A stretch of 37,987 nt of DNA, from assembly GCA_021817005.1 (NCBI GenBank), contig JAKAWJ010000018.1, positions 1 to 37,987 on the forward strand, written 5' to 3'. Shown here piece by piece: positions 1-8,969 of this stretch. The first letter of the stretch is position 1; each line of letters opens with the position of its first letter. This DNA is from an archaeon (GTDB lineage: Archaea; Thermoproteota; Thermoprotei_A; Marsarchaeales; Marsarchaeaceae). The notes beneath the pieces were generated by a model. That model was not told the origin of the DNA. It made no database searches and worked only from the letters and a program-made list of their open reading frames with translations. Position numbers and translations under genes: made by a program.

Positions 1-1
1 G

Positions 2-211
2 CGAAACGCCTTGGAGGAACACGGCTACGCACTCGGCATTCACGGCCATATTCACGAATCTGCCGGTACAGATTTTGTTTTGACTCGGTCGGAAGGAAGA
101 AAAATTACGGTGCTTAACCCCGGAAGCGAGTACGGCTCAGGGGTGCTGCGCGGGGTCGTAGTAGAAATGAAAAACTTCGAACTAAAGAGCCACCTTTTTA
201 CGCGCGGCTGA
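2..211 (+). CDS. Metallophosphoesterase, C-terminal fragment
   Basis: The gene is cut by the left edge; the frame is open back to base 2, so the TTG at 11 need not be the start. The visible tail has GHIHES, matching the GH-x-H metal-binding motif near the end of calcineurin-like phosphoesterases, then an NPGS motif about 28 residues later and a final beta-strand region (VVVEM). Family members hydrolyse phosphoesters with a two-metal centre. The N-terminal D-x-H and GD motifs would lie outside the window, so substrate cannot be judged. It converges on the minus-strand gene ending at 312. Confidence rests on the GHxH-NPGS spacing alone. Confidence 0.6.
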   Translation, partial: RNALEEHGYALGIHGHIHESAGTDFVLTRSEGRKITVLNPGSEYGSGVLRGVVVEMKNFELKSHLFTRG

Positions 212-311
212 GCTCTACCTCCCGTTGTCAACGAGCGACAATTGGGCAGATAACGAGGCGAGGCAACTCAGGCACTGCTGAATTCCTGAGATTCAGAGGC
301 TCGCCTCGGGC

Positions 312-734
312 TCACCCGAGACCTCTCGCTAGCCTCAGAATGAGCGCCGCCGCTTCTCTGAATTTGTGTATCCTTGGAAGATCTCCTCGGACTCGTATTC
401 TTTCAGTCGCTATTAGAAGCGCCGGATCCAAGCCCCCCTGCTTGAGAACTTCTCTCCACGTTTCGCGCGTGCCAATGAGCCGGTAGGGTGTGTTATCCTT
501 GCCTGAGGCTGGTGAAATGCTTGCCGACGAACACTTACCGTTATTTAGCTCAAGTACTAGCTCGACTGGACCCGCAACGGGACTCAGTGAACCTTCGGAA
601 TCTTCTAGCACAACTATTGCAACTCTCCAGGTCCACCCTCTCCCTAGGCGCAAAAACTCGCTGGAACGGTTTATGGCGGCACACAGCCTGCTGAGCCAGA
701 CTGCGCTTGGAAAACTCTCTTCTGCCATAGGCAC
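312..734 (-). CDS. SCP2 sterol-carrier-like small protein
   Basis: A 140-residue protein whose second half resembles the SCP2 lipid-binding fold: a strand-rich region (VELVLELNNG), then a W-REVLKQGGLDP segment, then a basic RIRVRGDLPRIHKF stretch and a C-terminal helix. SCP2-like domains bind hydrophobic ligands in a tunnel, alone or attached to enzymes. The listed start is GTG at 734; an in-frame ATG at 728 is equally possible. It stands alone, convergent with the phosphoesterase and divergent from the ABC exporter. No catalytic motif is visible. The family call rests on the overall pattern and is moderate; a hypothetical protein is the fallback. Confidence 0.5.
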   Translation of the reverse strand: MPMAEESFPSAVWLSRLCAAINRSSEFLRLGRGWTWRVAIVVLEDSEGSLSPVAGPVELVLELNNGKCSSASISPASGKDNTPYRLIGTRETWREVLKQGGLDPALLIATERIRVRGDLPRIHKFREAAALILRLARGLG

Positions 735-940
735 ACGCTTCTGCTGAGCAGAAATAAGGAGTTCGTGGATACAAGATTATCGCGCAGGCAACATTCCTCA
801 GCATATAACGGCGTGAGCTAGAGTAAGTAGATCTCGCCGCTATAAGCCGAATTGTAACGCCTGACGTGTTTACACTACCAGACATTATACTTCGCGTAGT
901 CTTAGCTCGCTACAAGAATTAAACTCATATAGCATTAGCC

Positions 941-2710
941 ATGAGGAACGTAGCGGACCAGTCGATGAGCGGTTTCAGTTCCCTGATGAAATACATAATG
1001 AAGCACTGGCCCGCGCTGACTGCGATCGTTGCAAGCGCATTCGCTTCTTCGTATCTAAGTATATACATAAGTGTTCTCATAGGAAACGCCGCGAGTGCCA
1101 CCTTCCTGAGTGGCGGCATAGTAGCAGTCGTTCGGGATGCCGAGCTGATTGTCCTTATTTCTGCCGTGGCGGCGGTGCTTCAGTTCGCTACGGGCTATGG
1201 TGGGCAATGGCTCGGGCAAAAGGTGGTCTACTTTATCAGGCGTGACATCTTTAACTCAATCCAGTCCAAGGATTTCACTTTTCACGACTCCAACTCCACT
1301 GGCGATCTTATGGCAAGGTCAACCATGGATGTTGAAGCAGTTAGGCGCCTAGTAGCGTTCGGGAGTCCGCAATTCCTTAGCACGACATTTCTGATTCTAT
1401 CCTCGGCTTTCATTCTGCTCACAACAGACCTTAGGTATGGACTGATTTTTGTGCTATCACTTCCATTTCTGCTGCTTGTAACATATCTACTTGCGTTCAA
1501 GCAAGAACCGTTTTGGAACGCAATCAGGGAGAAATACGGGAAAATGTCGAACGTCCTCCAGGAGAACATAGTTGGCCAGAGACTGGTACGAAGCTTTACT
1601 GCGGAAGAGCGACAAATAAAAGAATTTGAAAAAACCACGGATGACTATCTGAAAAGCTATATCGGAGTCTCACGCGTGCGTTCGTTCATTACACCGCTTT
1701 TGGCGCTCATTGTAAGCCTGGGCATTTCCGCGCTGGTAGTAATCGCAGCTCCGGGAATAGTAGCAGGTGCGAGCATCGGACCGCTAGTCACTTCAGTCTA
1801 TATCTATCTACGAATACTGGGTCCGATTAGATTCTACGGCCAGCTTGTACTTTTCTTTGAAAACGGCATGGCCGGAATGAAGCGCATCAATGAAGTTATG
1901 CTGAGTCCTGTGGCTGTTAAGGACAAGCCCGGCGCCATCGTAGCCGGAAAACTGAAGGGAGATATATTATTCGAAAACGTCTCGTTCGCTTATAAAAACG
2001 AGCCCGTTCTCACAAACATCAATCTTCACGTCAAACCCGGCGAGGTGGTGGCATTGGTGGGAGAGTCGGGCTCGGGAAAGACTAGTCTTGCAAATCTGAT
2101 TCCCAGATTTTACGACGCGAGTGCAGGTCGCGTTCTGGTAGACGGAGTGGACGTCAGAGATTACAATCTGCGCAGCCTGAGACGGAAAATTGGATTCGTA
2201 TCGCAGGATATTTTGCTATTTGGGGGCACAATCAGGGAAAACATCGCGTTTGGGGCGGATAACCCGCCATTAGAACGTGTTGTATGGGCCGCCAAAACTG
2301 CACAGATAGCTGACTTCATTGATTCCCTTCCGGATAGATACGATACGCTCGTTGGCGAGCGGGGGATCACCTTATCCGGCGGTCAAAAACAGCGGATTGC
2401 GATAGCAAGAGCGCTCTTGATTGACCCGAGGATCTTGATCCTAGACGATTCGACATCAAGCGTCGACGTCGAAACCGAACTCAAGCTGCAGGAAGCACTT
2501 CGGGAATTGGTGAGAGGGAGAACCACTTTCGTAATTTCACACAGGCTTTCGACCCTAAGATTGGCCGATAGGATTGTTGCCTTTAAGGATGGAAAAATAG
2601 CTGACGAGGGAACCCTGTCAGAACTTTCTCAACGGGAGGGTATATTCAGCGAGATCTTTGGCACTCCAACTGGGTTTCAAACTGCGACCGCCGCCGGAGG
2701 AGAAGACTAA
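941..2710 (+). CDS. ABC exporter half-transporter, degenerate ATPase site
   Basis: A 589-residue half-exporter: about six membrane segments in residues 1-310, then a nucleotide-binding domain. Visible motifs are Walker A GESGSGKT (374-381), signature LSGGQ (478-482), Walker B ILILDD (498-503) and the switch histidine in VISHRLS (534). The residue after the Walker B Asp is Asp503 instead of the catalytic Glu, as in the non-hydrolysing site of heterodimeric exporters such as TM287/288. The partner gene starts 8 bases downstream and has the intact Glu, so the two should form one transporter. Substrate is unknown; drugs, lipids or peptides are typical. An AT-rich stretch just before the ATG is a weak promoter candidate. 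Confidence 0.93.
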   Translation: MRNVADQSMSGFSSLMKYIMKHWPALTAIVASAFASSYLSIYISVLIGNAASATFLSGGIVAVVRDAELIVLISAVAAVLQFATGYGGQWLGQKVVYFIRRDIFNSIQSKDFTFHDSNSTGDLMARSTMDVEAVRRLVAFGSPQFLSTTFLILSSAFILLTTDLRYGLIFVLSLPFLLLVTYLLAFKQEPFWNAIREKYGKMSNVLQENIVGQRLVRSFTAEERQIKEFEKTTDDYLKSYIGVSRVRSFITPLLALIVSLGISALVVIAAPGIVAGASIGPLVTSVYIYLRILGPIRFYGQLVLFFENGMAGMKRINEVMLSPVAVKDKPGAIVAGKLKGDILFENVSFAYKNEPVLTNINLHVKPGEVVALVGESGSGKTSLANLIPRFYDASAGRVLVDGVDVRDYNLRSLRRKIGFVSQDILLFGGTIRENIAFGADNPPLERVVWAAKTAQIADFIDSLPDRYDTLVGERGITLSGGQKQRIAIARALLIDPRILILDDSTSSVDVETELKLQEALRELVRGRTTFVISHRLSTLRLADRIVAFKDGKIADEGTLSELSQREGIFSEIFGTPTGFQTATAAGGED

Positions 2711-2718
2711 CGGGCTGG

Positions 2719-4482
2719 ATGGGTACCGTAATAGAGAAGGACCAAGAGCCACAGCATCTCCCGGACAGGAAAAAACTGTTTAGATTGCTTCGGGAGGCGC
2801 TACATTACAGACGTGAGGCCAGCATCGTCATCGTGTCAATAGGTGTAGGAACCGCGGTGGCCATGGTGGGGCCTCTCTTAATTGGTTTCGCAATCAACGC
2901 CCTGATAGCAAAACAATTCAGTCATGCAGTAGATTTCGGGCTGCTATACGCTGCGCTCTATGGCGTGAACTACTTCGCTGACAACAGGCGCACGTTCCTG
3001 ATGCCGGTTGTTTCTCAAAGCGTTATACGCAATATGAGAGACAGGGGATTCGAGAGCCTGCAAAGGGTTCCGATAAGCTACTTCAGCAAAAGGGAGACGG
3101 GCCGGGTCATGAGCTATATCATGAACGATGCGGAAGCACTGAGCGACTTCCTTACTTTTCAACTTCCGCAAGTGCTTTCTGGGATAGCGGCAATAGCGGG
3201 CTCAATCGTAATTATGCTCTATTACGATGTCCCACTCACACTTGTTTCGCTCACTGTGATTCCCATGCTTGGGGGCTTTGCGCTGATTATGCAAAAGAGA
3301 ATCCGCGAGAACTTTATGGAGACTAGGCGCAAAATCGCCGTCGTCACAGCGCGGCTTCAAGAGACCATAAGCGGGGTCAAGGTGATCCAGGCCTTCGCGA
3401 GGGAAGATGCCTGGGCAAACCGTTTCGATCAAGCGAATCAAGAAAATATGAGAGTAAACCTGAGAGCGACCAAGCTCACCTCTTTATTCAACAGCACAGT
3501 TCAGATCGTCGAAGCCTTCGGTATCGCTATCGTGCTATACGTGGGAGCGGGTCAGGTGCTCTCCGGCGCCCTCAGCGTAGGGCTTCTCGCGTCATTCATA
3601 TTTTGGGTGCAGCAATTCTTTAACCCTGTTCTTCAGCTGTCCACGTTTTATAATTCTTATCAGGCTGCGATGGTGGGTCTGGACCGAGTCTACAGACTTG
3701 TTGACGCTGAGCCCCAAGAGCCCAAGGACCTCAAGTTACAGGAAGCGGGTGAAATAAAGGGAGAACTCGAGTTCCGGGACGTGAGGTTTGCCTACGACCG
3801 AAGAGAAGTACTCCACGGAATCTCCTTCGTCATTCCGGCGGGCGCCAAGGTGGCTCTGGTTGGGCCAACAGGTGCTGGAAAAACGACGATAATCAATATG
3901 CTGCTCAAATTTTATCAGCCCAGCTCGGGAGCGATACTGATTGATGGACGCCCTTTGTCAGAGATAGACACGAGTAGCTACAGGAATAGCGTCGGGGTAG
4001 TGCTGCAAGAGTCGCTCTTGCTTTCCGGCACGGTTCTTGAAAACATAAGATTTGGTAACCCCGACCTGACAGATGACCAGATCGTGCAGGCGATTCGTAC
4101 CACCGACCTAGATAAAATGATACGAACGCTCCCTAATGGCTACAATACAGTCCTGAGAGAGAGGGGTTCTAACCTTTCCGAAGGCCAGAAGCAGCTAATC
4201 TCTTTTGCGCGCGCAATAGTTAGGAATCCCAGAATACTCATTCTGGATGAGGCCACTTCTCAACTCGACCCCCTAACCGAACGGAGCCTTCAATACGCGA
4301 TGTCCAAAACCTTGGAAGGCCGAACTTCTGTTATCATAGCTCACAGGTTATCCACTGTGTCACTCTGCGACCTTGTACTCGTGGTCGAAGATGGCAGAAT
4401 AACTCAGAGCGGACCTCCTGACTCGCTTATCCGCCAGCCTGGAACTTTTGCCAAGCTGTACGCTCTACAGACCCAAGTCTAA
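2719..4482 (+). CDS. ABC exporter half-transporter, catalytic subunit
   Basis: A 587-residue partner of the upstream gene, in the same operon with an 8-base gap and a GGAGGAG stretch before the upstream stop that can serve as ribosome binding site. Six membrane segments are followed by an ATPase domain with Walker A GPTGAGKT (382-389), signature LSEGQ (486-490), Walker B ending LDE with catalytic Glu511, and switch His542. The signature deviates from LSGGQ. In a heterodimer this deviant signature faces the Walker site of the first subunit (Asp503), and the normal LSGGQ of the first subunit faces this subunit's Glu511. That gives one dead and one active site. The last four bases overlap the convergent membrane-protein gene. 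Confidence 0.93.
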   Translation: MGTVIEKDQEPQHLPDRKKLFRLLREALHYRREASIVIVSIGVGTAVAMVGPLLIGFAINALIAKQFSHAVDFGLLYAALYGVNYFADNRRTFLMPVVSQSVIRNMRDRGFESLQRVPISYFSKRETGRVMSYIMNDAEALSDFLTFQLPQVLSGIAAIAGSIVIMLYYDVPLTLVSLTVIPMLGGFALIMQKRIRENFMETRRKIAVVTARLQETISGVKVIQAFAREDAWANRFDQANQENMRVNLRATKLTSLFNSTVQIVEAFGIAIVLYVGAGQVLSGALSVGLLASFIFWVQQFFNPVLQLSTFYNSYQAAMVGLDRVYRLVDAEPQEPKDLKLQEAGEIKGELEFRDVRFAYDRREVLHGISFVIPAGAKVALVGPTGAGKTTIINMLLKFYQPSSGAILIDGRPLSEIDTSSYRNSVGVVLQESLLLSGTVLENIRFGNPDLTDDQIVQAIRTTDLDKMIRTLPNGYNTVLRERGSNLSEGQKQLISFARAIVRNPRILILDEATSQLDPLTERSLQYAMSKTLEGRTSVIIAHRLSTVSLCDLVLVVEDGRITQSGPPDSLIRQPGTFAKLYALQTQV

Positions 4483-5348
4483 CTCGGTGAGGGAGACACT
4501 TGAGATTCTTGCCCCCGTGACTTTGATAGCCTTTTTACAAAAGCGTAAAAACCAAACAACAGCCCAAAAAATGGAATCCAAGTTAAGAATGGCAGAGTGG
4601 AACTGTATTCCAGCTGAATCTCCACGGACTCGAAAATCGCGGCTACGAGCAGCTCTACCGCCGTAAAAATGAGCGCAACTAGAGTTGTGTTCAGGGCCTT
4701 TGCCGGCCGCCTGGTTGCTAGATAAAGTATCAGAAAGAAGCTCTGCGTTACCGCAAGAGAATACGCTGGGAGCTCGAGCCACGAGTGAGGAAGTAGGAGA
4801 AGAGATATCATTACAGCGGCCCCAGGGAGTGGGGGATTATTCGCTAAGGCGAACGCCTCAATAATCCTCGCGGTCACATAGACGGATTCTCCAAAAATTA
4901 GCCAGCCAAAGAGCGGCACGAACTCGAAAAGTGCAATACGAAAGTTATTCAGGAATATTTCAGTCACCTTGAAAGGAAGCGACATTTGTCGGACCATGGC
5001 TGAGACGTTGTCTCCCTGCTGAGAGTAATACTGCACTGACGCCGCCGACATGTGCAACGAGCTCACGTAGAAGAACAGCCCAAGCTCAATTACAAAAGCA
5101 AGGAGGACAATTTTGAGCCAGCGGCCGGTGAGCATGTCCGCAGCTGCTCTCCTGAGCTCGAGCGGTCTGTTATCGCGAACCGGACTGATTTGAGCAAAGT
5201 TTGCACCACAGTTCATGCAGAATACTGCATAGTAAGGGGACCTAGCCCCACATCTAGGGCAGAACTTGTCCGGCTGCGAGACTCCGCCTTCAGCTGAATC
5301 AGGCGATGTCCCCCCAGCCTGTGCTCCCCCGTCCCCCTGAGAATCCAT
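4479..5348 (-). CDS. Zinc-ribbon membrane protein
   Basis: A 289-residue protein. An acidic, Gly/Ser-rich N-terminus (about 28 residues) precedes a zinc ribbon with two CxxC pairs (CPRC and CMNC, 15 residues apart), then about five hydrophobic segments between residues 75 and 275, ending in a basic, Ser-rich tail. The ribbon should be cytoplasmic and may bind nucleic acid or protein. It is the last gene of the minus-strand AAA-VWA series, 71 bases after the VWA gene, which suggests a membrane anchor or client for that pair; this is inference. The middle carries long polar loops between membrane segments. No enzyme motif is seen. Confidence 0.75.
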   Translation of the reverse strand: MDSQGDGGAQAGGTSPDSAEGGVSQPDKFCPRCGARSPYYAVFCMNCGANFAQISPVRDNRPLELRRAAADMLTGRWLKIVLLAFVIELGLFFYVSSLHMSAASVQYYSQQGDNVSAMVRQMSLPFKVTEIFLNNFRIALFEFVPLFGWLIFGESVYVTARIIEAFALANNPPLPGAAVMISLLLLPHSWLELPAYSLAVTQSFFLILYLATRRPAKALNTTLVALIFTAVELLVAAIFESVEIQLEYSSTLPFLTWIPFFGLLFGFYAFVKRLSKSRGQESQVSPSPS

Positions 5349-5419
5349 TTAGTCTCAATAGGCCGGGGTTGATTTAGACCTTATCCAGAGTTCTGATGAA
5401 ACTCAGCCATTCGCCAAGT

Positions 5420-6538
5420 TCACCCAGACTGCCTCATGCGCACGCCTAGGGCGGAAGCGTGCCGTCTTCGAGCTCCGACATAATCTTTGATTATAAATTC
5501 CTTGAGGCTGAGCGGGTCACTGACAAAGGTAACTGTAGAACGGCCATTCAGTTTTGCCATTCCTTCAGCGATGGCCCGAAGTTCTGGCTTTTGATCCAGC
5601 AAAATCACGTTCACATTTATTGAATTCTTTCCGGCTTGATACGCAGCTCGGTATGCGCTTTCCTCTGGCCCCAGGTCCTGAACGCACGAGGACGTGGGCT
5701 CGCCATCGGTTATCAGAAAGACGTTACGGTTTCCTTCATGGCTCATGAGTAACCGGGTTGCGAAATCCAGCGCACCGCCTATATCGGTATTTCCCTGCGG
5801 ACGGAGCCGCAGCACTTCTCCCTCTTTTACGAGCGTAGGCTGGTCGTCATATGCAACTACATATAGCTCGTCGTCCCTGAAATATTTCGTTAACAGCTTC
5901 TTTAGAGCGAGCGCCGCCATAAGCGCCCCCTTGAATTTCGGACCGTACATCGAGTTAGAAGAATCTATGAGAATCACGTTAGTCGAACCCAGCCTAGATT
6001 CGGGCACCCTTGCCTTAAGTGAATGCGGGGAGAGGAGGTCATCCGAGCCGCTCAGTCTGGACTCTACCAGAGTCTCCTGAAGGTCTATCAGGTCGTATCC
6101 ATGTTGCATGTCATCAAAGTCCGTAACTGCGCCGGAAGGTAGCTCGCCTATCTGCTCCCTGTCGTCACCTATCTCGAGCGTCGGAAGCTCCAGATTATCA
6201 AATACTTCCTCGAGAATCTTCTCGGCAATAACTCCTTCGCCCAAGGGCGTGAAATCCAGCCAGCCAAGAGAATAGGTCGAACGCTTGCTATCCCACACAT
6301 TGCGTGCAGACACGTATCCTTCATCTTCCAGGCTCTTTAGAACTTCAGAGGGAAACGTCTGGGAAATTTCACGGGCACCTATTGCAGTTGGATCGATTCT
6401 GCCTGCCTTAGCTAGTTCCAGCAATTCCTTCCAGGCGCTTTCCCTTATGAATTCTCTCCGGGCCCTGTCCTCAAGCCACTCCTGATAAACCCAGCCGGAA
6501 GCGGCGGAGCCGTACTTCTGGGCGATGTATTCCCGCAT
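5420..6538 (-). CDS. VWA (CoxE-like) partner of MoxR ATPase
   Basis: A 372-residue protein with a C-terminal von Willebrand A domain (about 185-350). The metal-ion site is complete: DSSNS (Asp192, Ser194, Ser196), Thr251 in TDIGGAL and Asp278 in TDGEPT. The N-terminal 180 residues are helical and charged. VWA proteins of this type work with MoxR/RavA-class AAA ATPases in metal insertion or complex remodelling; the gene upstream encodes such an ATPase. Start choice: ATG at 6538 has GGGAG six bases upstream. The same frame stays open for 61 more codons, overlapping the end of the ATPase gene, and reads like protein but contains no ATG, GTG or TTG. The N-terminus is therefore uncertain. Confidence 0.85.
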   Translation of the reverse strand: MREYIAQKYGSAASGWVYQEWLEDRARREFIRESAWKELLELAKAGRIDPTAIGAREISQTFPSEVLKSLEDEGYVSARNVWDSKRSTYSLGWLDFTPLGEGVIAEKILEEVFDNLELPTLEIGDDREQIGELPSGAVTDFDDMQHGYDLIDLQETLVESRLSGSDDLLSPHSLKARVPESRLGSTNVILIDSSNSMYGPKFKGALMAALALKKLLTKYFRDDELYVVAYDDQPTLVKEGEVLRLRPQGNTDIGGALDFATRLLMSHEGNRNVFLITDGEPTSSCVQDLGPEESAYRAAYQAGKNSINVNVILLDQKPELRAIAEGMAKLNGRSTVTFVSDPLSLKEFIIKDYVGARRRHASALGVRMRQSG

Positions 6539-6695
6539 TGACTGCTCCCATTTCTGGTTTTGACTTTCCAGCAGTTCGTCTAGGCCTCCACTCCCCTCTG
6601 GAAAAGACTCGGGGTGAAAAAGAGAATATACCAGGTCCTCGGTAAACGACTTACCAAGGGAGCCTGAGATGCCCTGGTCTTGCCCTTCGCCTTCC

Positions 6696-8309
6696 TTACA
6701 CGGCGGCTTCAGCAGTTCGACTCATCTCCTTCAAGAGATAACCATTTTCGAGCTTGGAAACGAAGTCAGAGCAGACCGAAAGGGAGTTGAGTATAATTTC
6801 GAACGCAGAGAGCTTGGTCTCTATGTCTTCAGCCTGCATTCTCCTGAAAACCGATGACGTCATGGGCTTCCCGTCAAGCCGCTCAATAATACGGTAGTCT
6901 GGAACGATGAAACTGCCTTCTTCCCTGAGTTCGGAAACGCTCTTCAGCTCGTTCAGGAAGCCACCGAACTCTTCCTTTGGAAGGTACTCCTCGTAGACGG
7001 TGCGACACTCAGCCCTCATCGACTCCGAAACCAGGTGGTTTATGAAGTCCTCCTTGGAGACTCGCGCCCCGTAATCCAGCTCAATCCTCCCCGACAATGC
7101 CAGCTTGATTACTGAATTGTCCTTCCCATAGTCTACGAGCAAGGGGACCCTGCCACCCCTCCTTTCCGTCCTTGAGTACACATGATCAAACAGCTTTATA
7201 GTGGCTCGGCACGAAAGTTCTGCAGCAAGCTGCACCCTGGACCTTGAAGAATTCCTGCCCAGCCGGGGGATGTTCGCGAGTATTCTGCTGTGCCATGCGG
7301 GGATTTCAGGATACTTCCCGTGGGTTTGCGTGTAGTAGCTATTCCTGAATGCGATTTCTATCTCCTCATTAAGTGAGTCGGGGGGCCCAATATCGATGAC
7401 CTCCATCCTATCCAGGAGAGGTTCTTTTATCGCGGAGGTTCCCCTATAGTTAGAAGGATTGGTGGACGCAATTTCTACGGAATCTATTCGCAGGGGAACA
7501 ATTTCGCCTTCGCCAGTGCTCACTTCGTGCTCCTCCAGAAGCTGATGCAGCATTGTTTGGAGTGAGGATGGGATAGCCCCTAGCTCATCGAAATAGCCCA
7601 CCCCTCTGTTTGCCTTGAGCGCCCTTCCAGGGACAAACACGTCAGGGTGGTCGATATCCAGTCCTTCCCTGAGCTTCTGGAGAGAAACCCCCCCAATCAG
7701 TTGCCTTGTGGTGAGCATAGGGTCCCCTGGTATGCGGATCCATATGCGGGGAACCCAAGTCACGTCCACCCTCTCTTCGTGAGAAATCTTCCATTTGCAC
7801 GCGAAGCAAACCGGATGGGTTGGGTCGTCGTGAATCCGGCAGTCTCGGATGGCCAGCAATTTCTCGGGGAGTATCTTTGAAATGGCCTTCGAAATTGTTG
7901 TCTTCCCGTACCCCCTGTTTCCACGTAAGAGAATGGGGGAGCCGCTGTAAAGCGCTGTCTTAAGTAGTTCTTTTTCAGAGAACTTGCCCACGACATCAGG
8001 GAAGAGCTCGGCGCCCTGCGCGTCTGACCTTTTTATCGCGTCCCTGATGTAATCCGTGGTGGTCCTAGAATGGAAAAATCGATAATCTTCGGACCAGATA
8101 TCCACTTCTTTGGCATGGAGGTAAAATTTTGGAGCTGTGGCTGGGTTTACCCTAATATCGGCGTATGCTACTGACTCTATCTCCGCAAGCGATGCAACGT
8201 GTGCCATTGTCTTACTTATTGCTCCTAATTTGTGAATGGGATGACCATCCGACCCGATAAACCGTTGCCGTAGCGGGCTGCCTTCCCAAACTCTATACCA
8301 CAGATACAC
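6696..8309 (-). CDS. MoxR/Mg-chelatase-type AAA ATPase
   Basis: A 537-residue ATPase related to the magnesium chelatase I subunit and MoxR. Walker A GNRGYGKT lies at 130-137, Walker B GYFDE at 238-242, and a sensor-1 asparagine sits in IASTNPSN. Between the Walker motifs there is a Cys-rich insert (Cys157, Cys168, Cys171), a likely zinc site seen in archaeal members. About 100 residues precede the ATPase core. The first codon is GTG at 8309, very near an AT-rich TATA candidate at about 8322-8334; an in-frame ATG at 8207 is an alternative start. It lies 37 bases after the Nudix gene and upstream of the VWA gene, its expected partner. The client is unknown. Confidence 0.88.
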   Translation of the reverse strand: MYLWYRVWEGSPLRQRFIGSDGHPIHKLGAISKTMAHVASLAEIESVAYADIRVNPATAPKFYLHAKEVDIWSEDYRFFHSRTTTDYIRDAIKRSDAQGAELFPDVVGKFSEKELLKTALYSGSPILLRGNRGYGKTTISKAISKILPEKLLAIRDCRIHDDPTHPVCFACKWKISHEERVDVTWVPRIWIRIPGDPMLTTRQLIGGVSLQKLREGLDIDHPDVFVPGRALKANRGVGYFDELGAIPSSLQTMLHQLLEEHEVSTGEGEIVPLRIDSVEIASTNPSNYRGTSAIKEPLLDRMEVIDIGPPDSLNEEIEIAFRNSYYTQTHGKYPEIPAWHSRILANIPRLGRNSSRSRVQLAAELSCRATIKLFDHVYSRTERRGGRVPLLVDYGKDNSVIKLALSGRIELDYGARVSKEDFINHLVSESMRAECRTVYEEYLPKEEFGGFLNELKSVSELREEGSFIVPDYRIIERLDGKPMTSSVFRRMQAEDIETKLSAFEIILNSLSVCSDFVSKLENGYLLKEMSRTAEAAV

Positions 8310-8346
8310 GAGGACCAGTTATTATTCTTTCTCAATGCCGCCTGTT

Positions 8347-8847
8347 TCAGCTCCTAGCGGATCTGGGCCAGACCTTCAGGAAAACACCCTCGCTCAAGAA
8401 CTCGTCGATTATTCTTTTGCTCATTCCCCAGACTACCCACTCACCCCACGTATAGCCATCGACCTTCCCCCGAGGAAGCTCCAGGGAGACGTTGACGCGT
8501 TCATCAGGATCAAGCCAGCGAGCTTCAGAGACTTCTTCTGAGTTCAGGGTAAGCTTTGGCTCAGACTCAATTGAAAAGACGAAAGGCCTGACGAGAAACT
8601 CAGGAGTACTTAGTGGACTCACATCCCCAAGCTGAGCCTGATAGTTGAGAAGGCTCCCGCCCAATCCCACCTCCTCCTTTACTTCCCGGAATGCGCACTC
8701 GAGGGGCTTTTCTTTATCTTCCGTATGCCCCCCAGGGAAGGCAATCTGCCCGGACCATCTGTCGCCTTCCCGCACAGCGCGCTTTATCATAAGCATTCTG
8801 TGAGAGGGAGAACAGATTATTGCTACTGCGGCACCTGGACCTGCCAA
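8347..8847 (-). CDS. Nudix hydrolase, CoA pyrophosphatase-like
   Basis: A 166-residue Nudix enzyme. The full Nudix box runs from Gly40 to Leu62 (G-x5-E-x7-REV-x-EE-x-G), with the REVKEEVG helix intact for divalent metal binding. The preceding WSGQIAFPGG resembles the CoA diphosphatase subgroup, where a GQ-FPGG segment precedes the box. Such enzymes cleave CoA or other nucleoside-diphosphate compounds to clear oxidised or excess cofactor. The start is TTG at 8847; an in-frame stop lies 18-20 bases further upstream, so no earlier start exists. It is first in a close series with the AAA and VWA genes, but a functional link to them is unproven. Confidence 0.9.
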   Translation of the reverse strand: MAGPGAAVAIICSPSHRMLMIKRAVREGDRWSGQIAFPGGHTEDKEKPLECAFREVKEEVGLGGSLLNYQAQLGDVSPLSTPEFLVRPFVFSIESEPKLTLNSEEVSEARWLDPDERVNVSLELPRGKVDGYTWGEWVVWGMSKRIIDEFLSEGVFLKVWPRSARS

Positions 8848-8969
8848 TAAACGCCAACTCCAGCATTACCAGTCAAAGCTACCAAGACACTCTGAATCCG
8901 TGGGTTCTAGTCGGCATCCAAACATGGTATCCAACCAAGAGTCGGAATATCGCACCAAAGCATGAGCCG

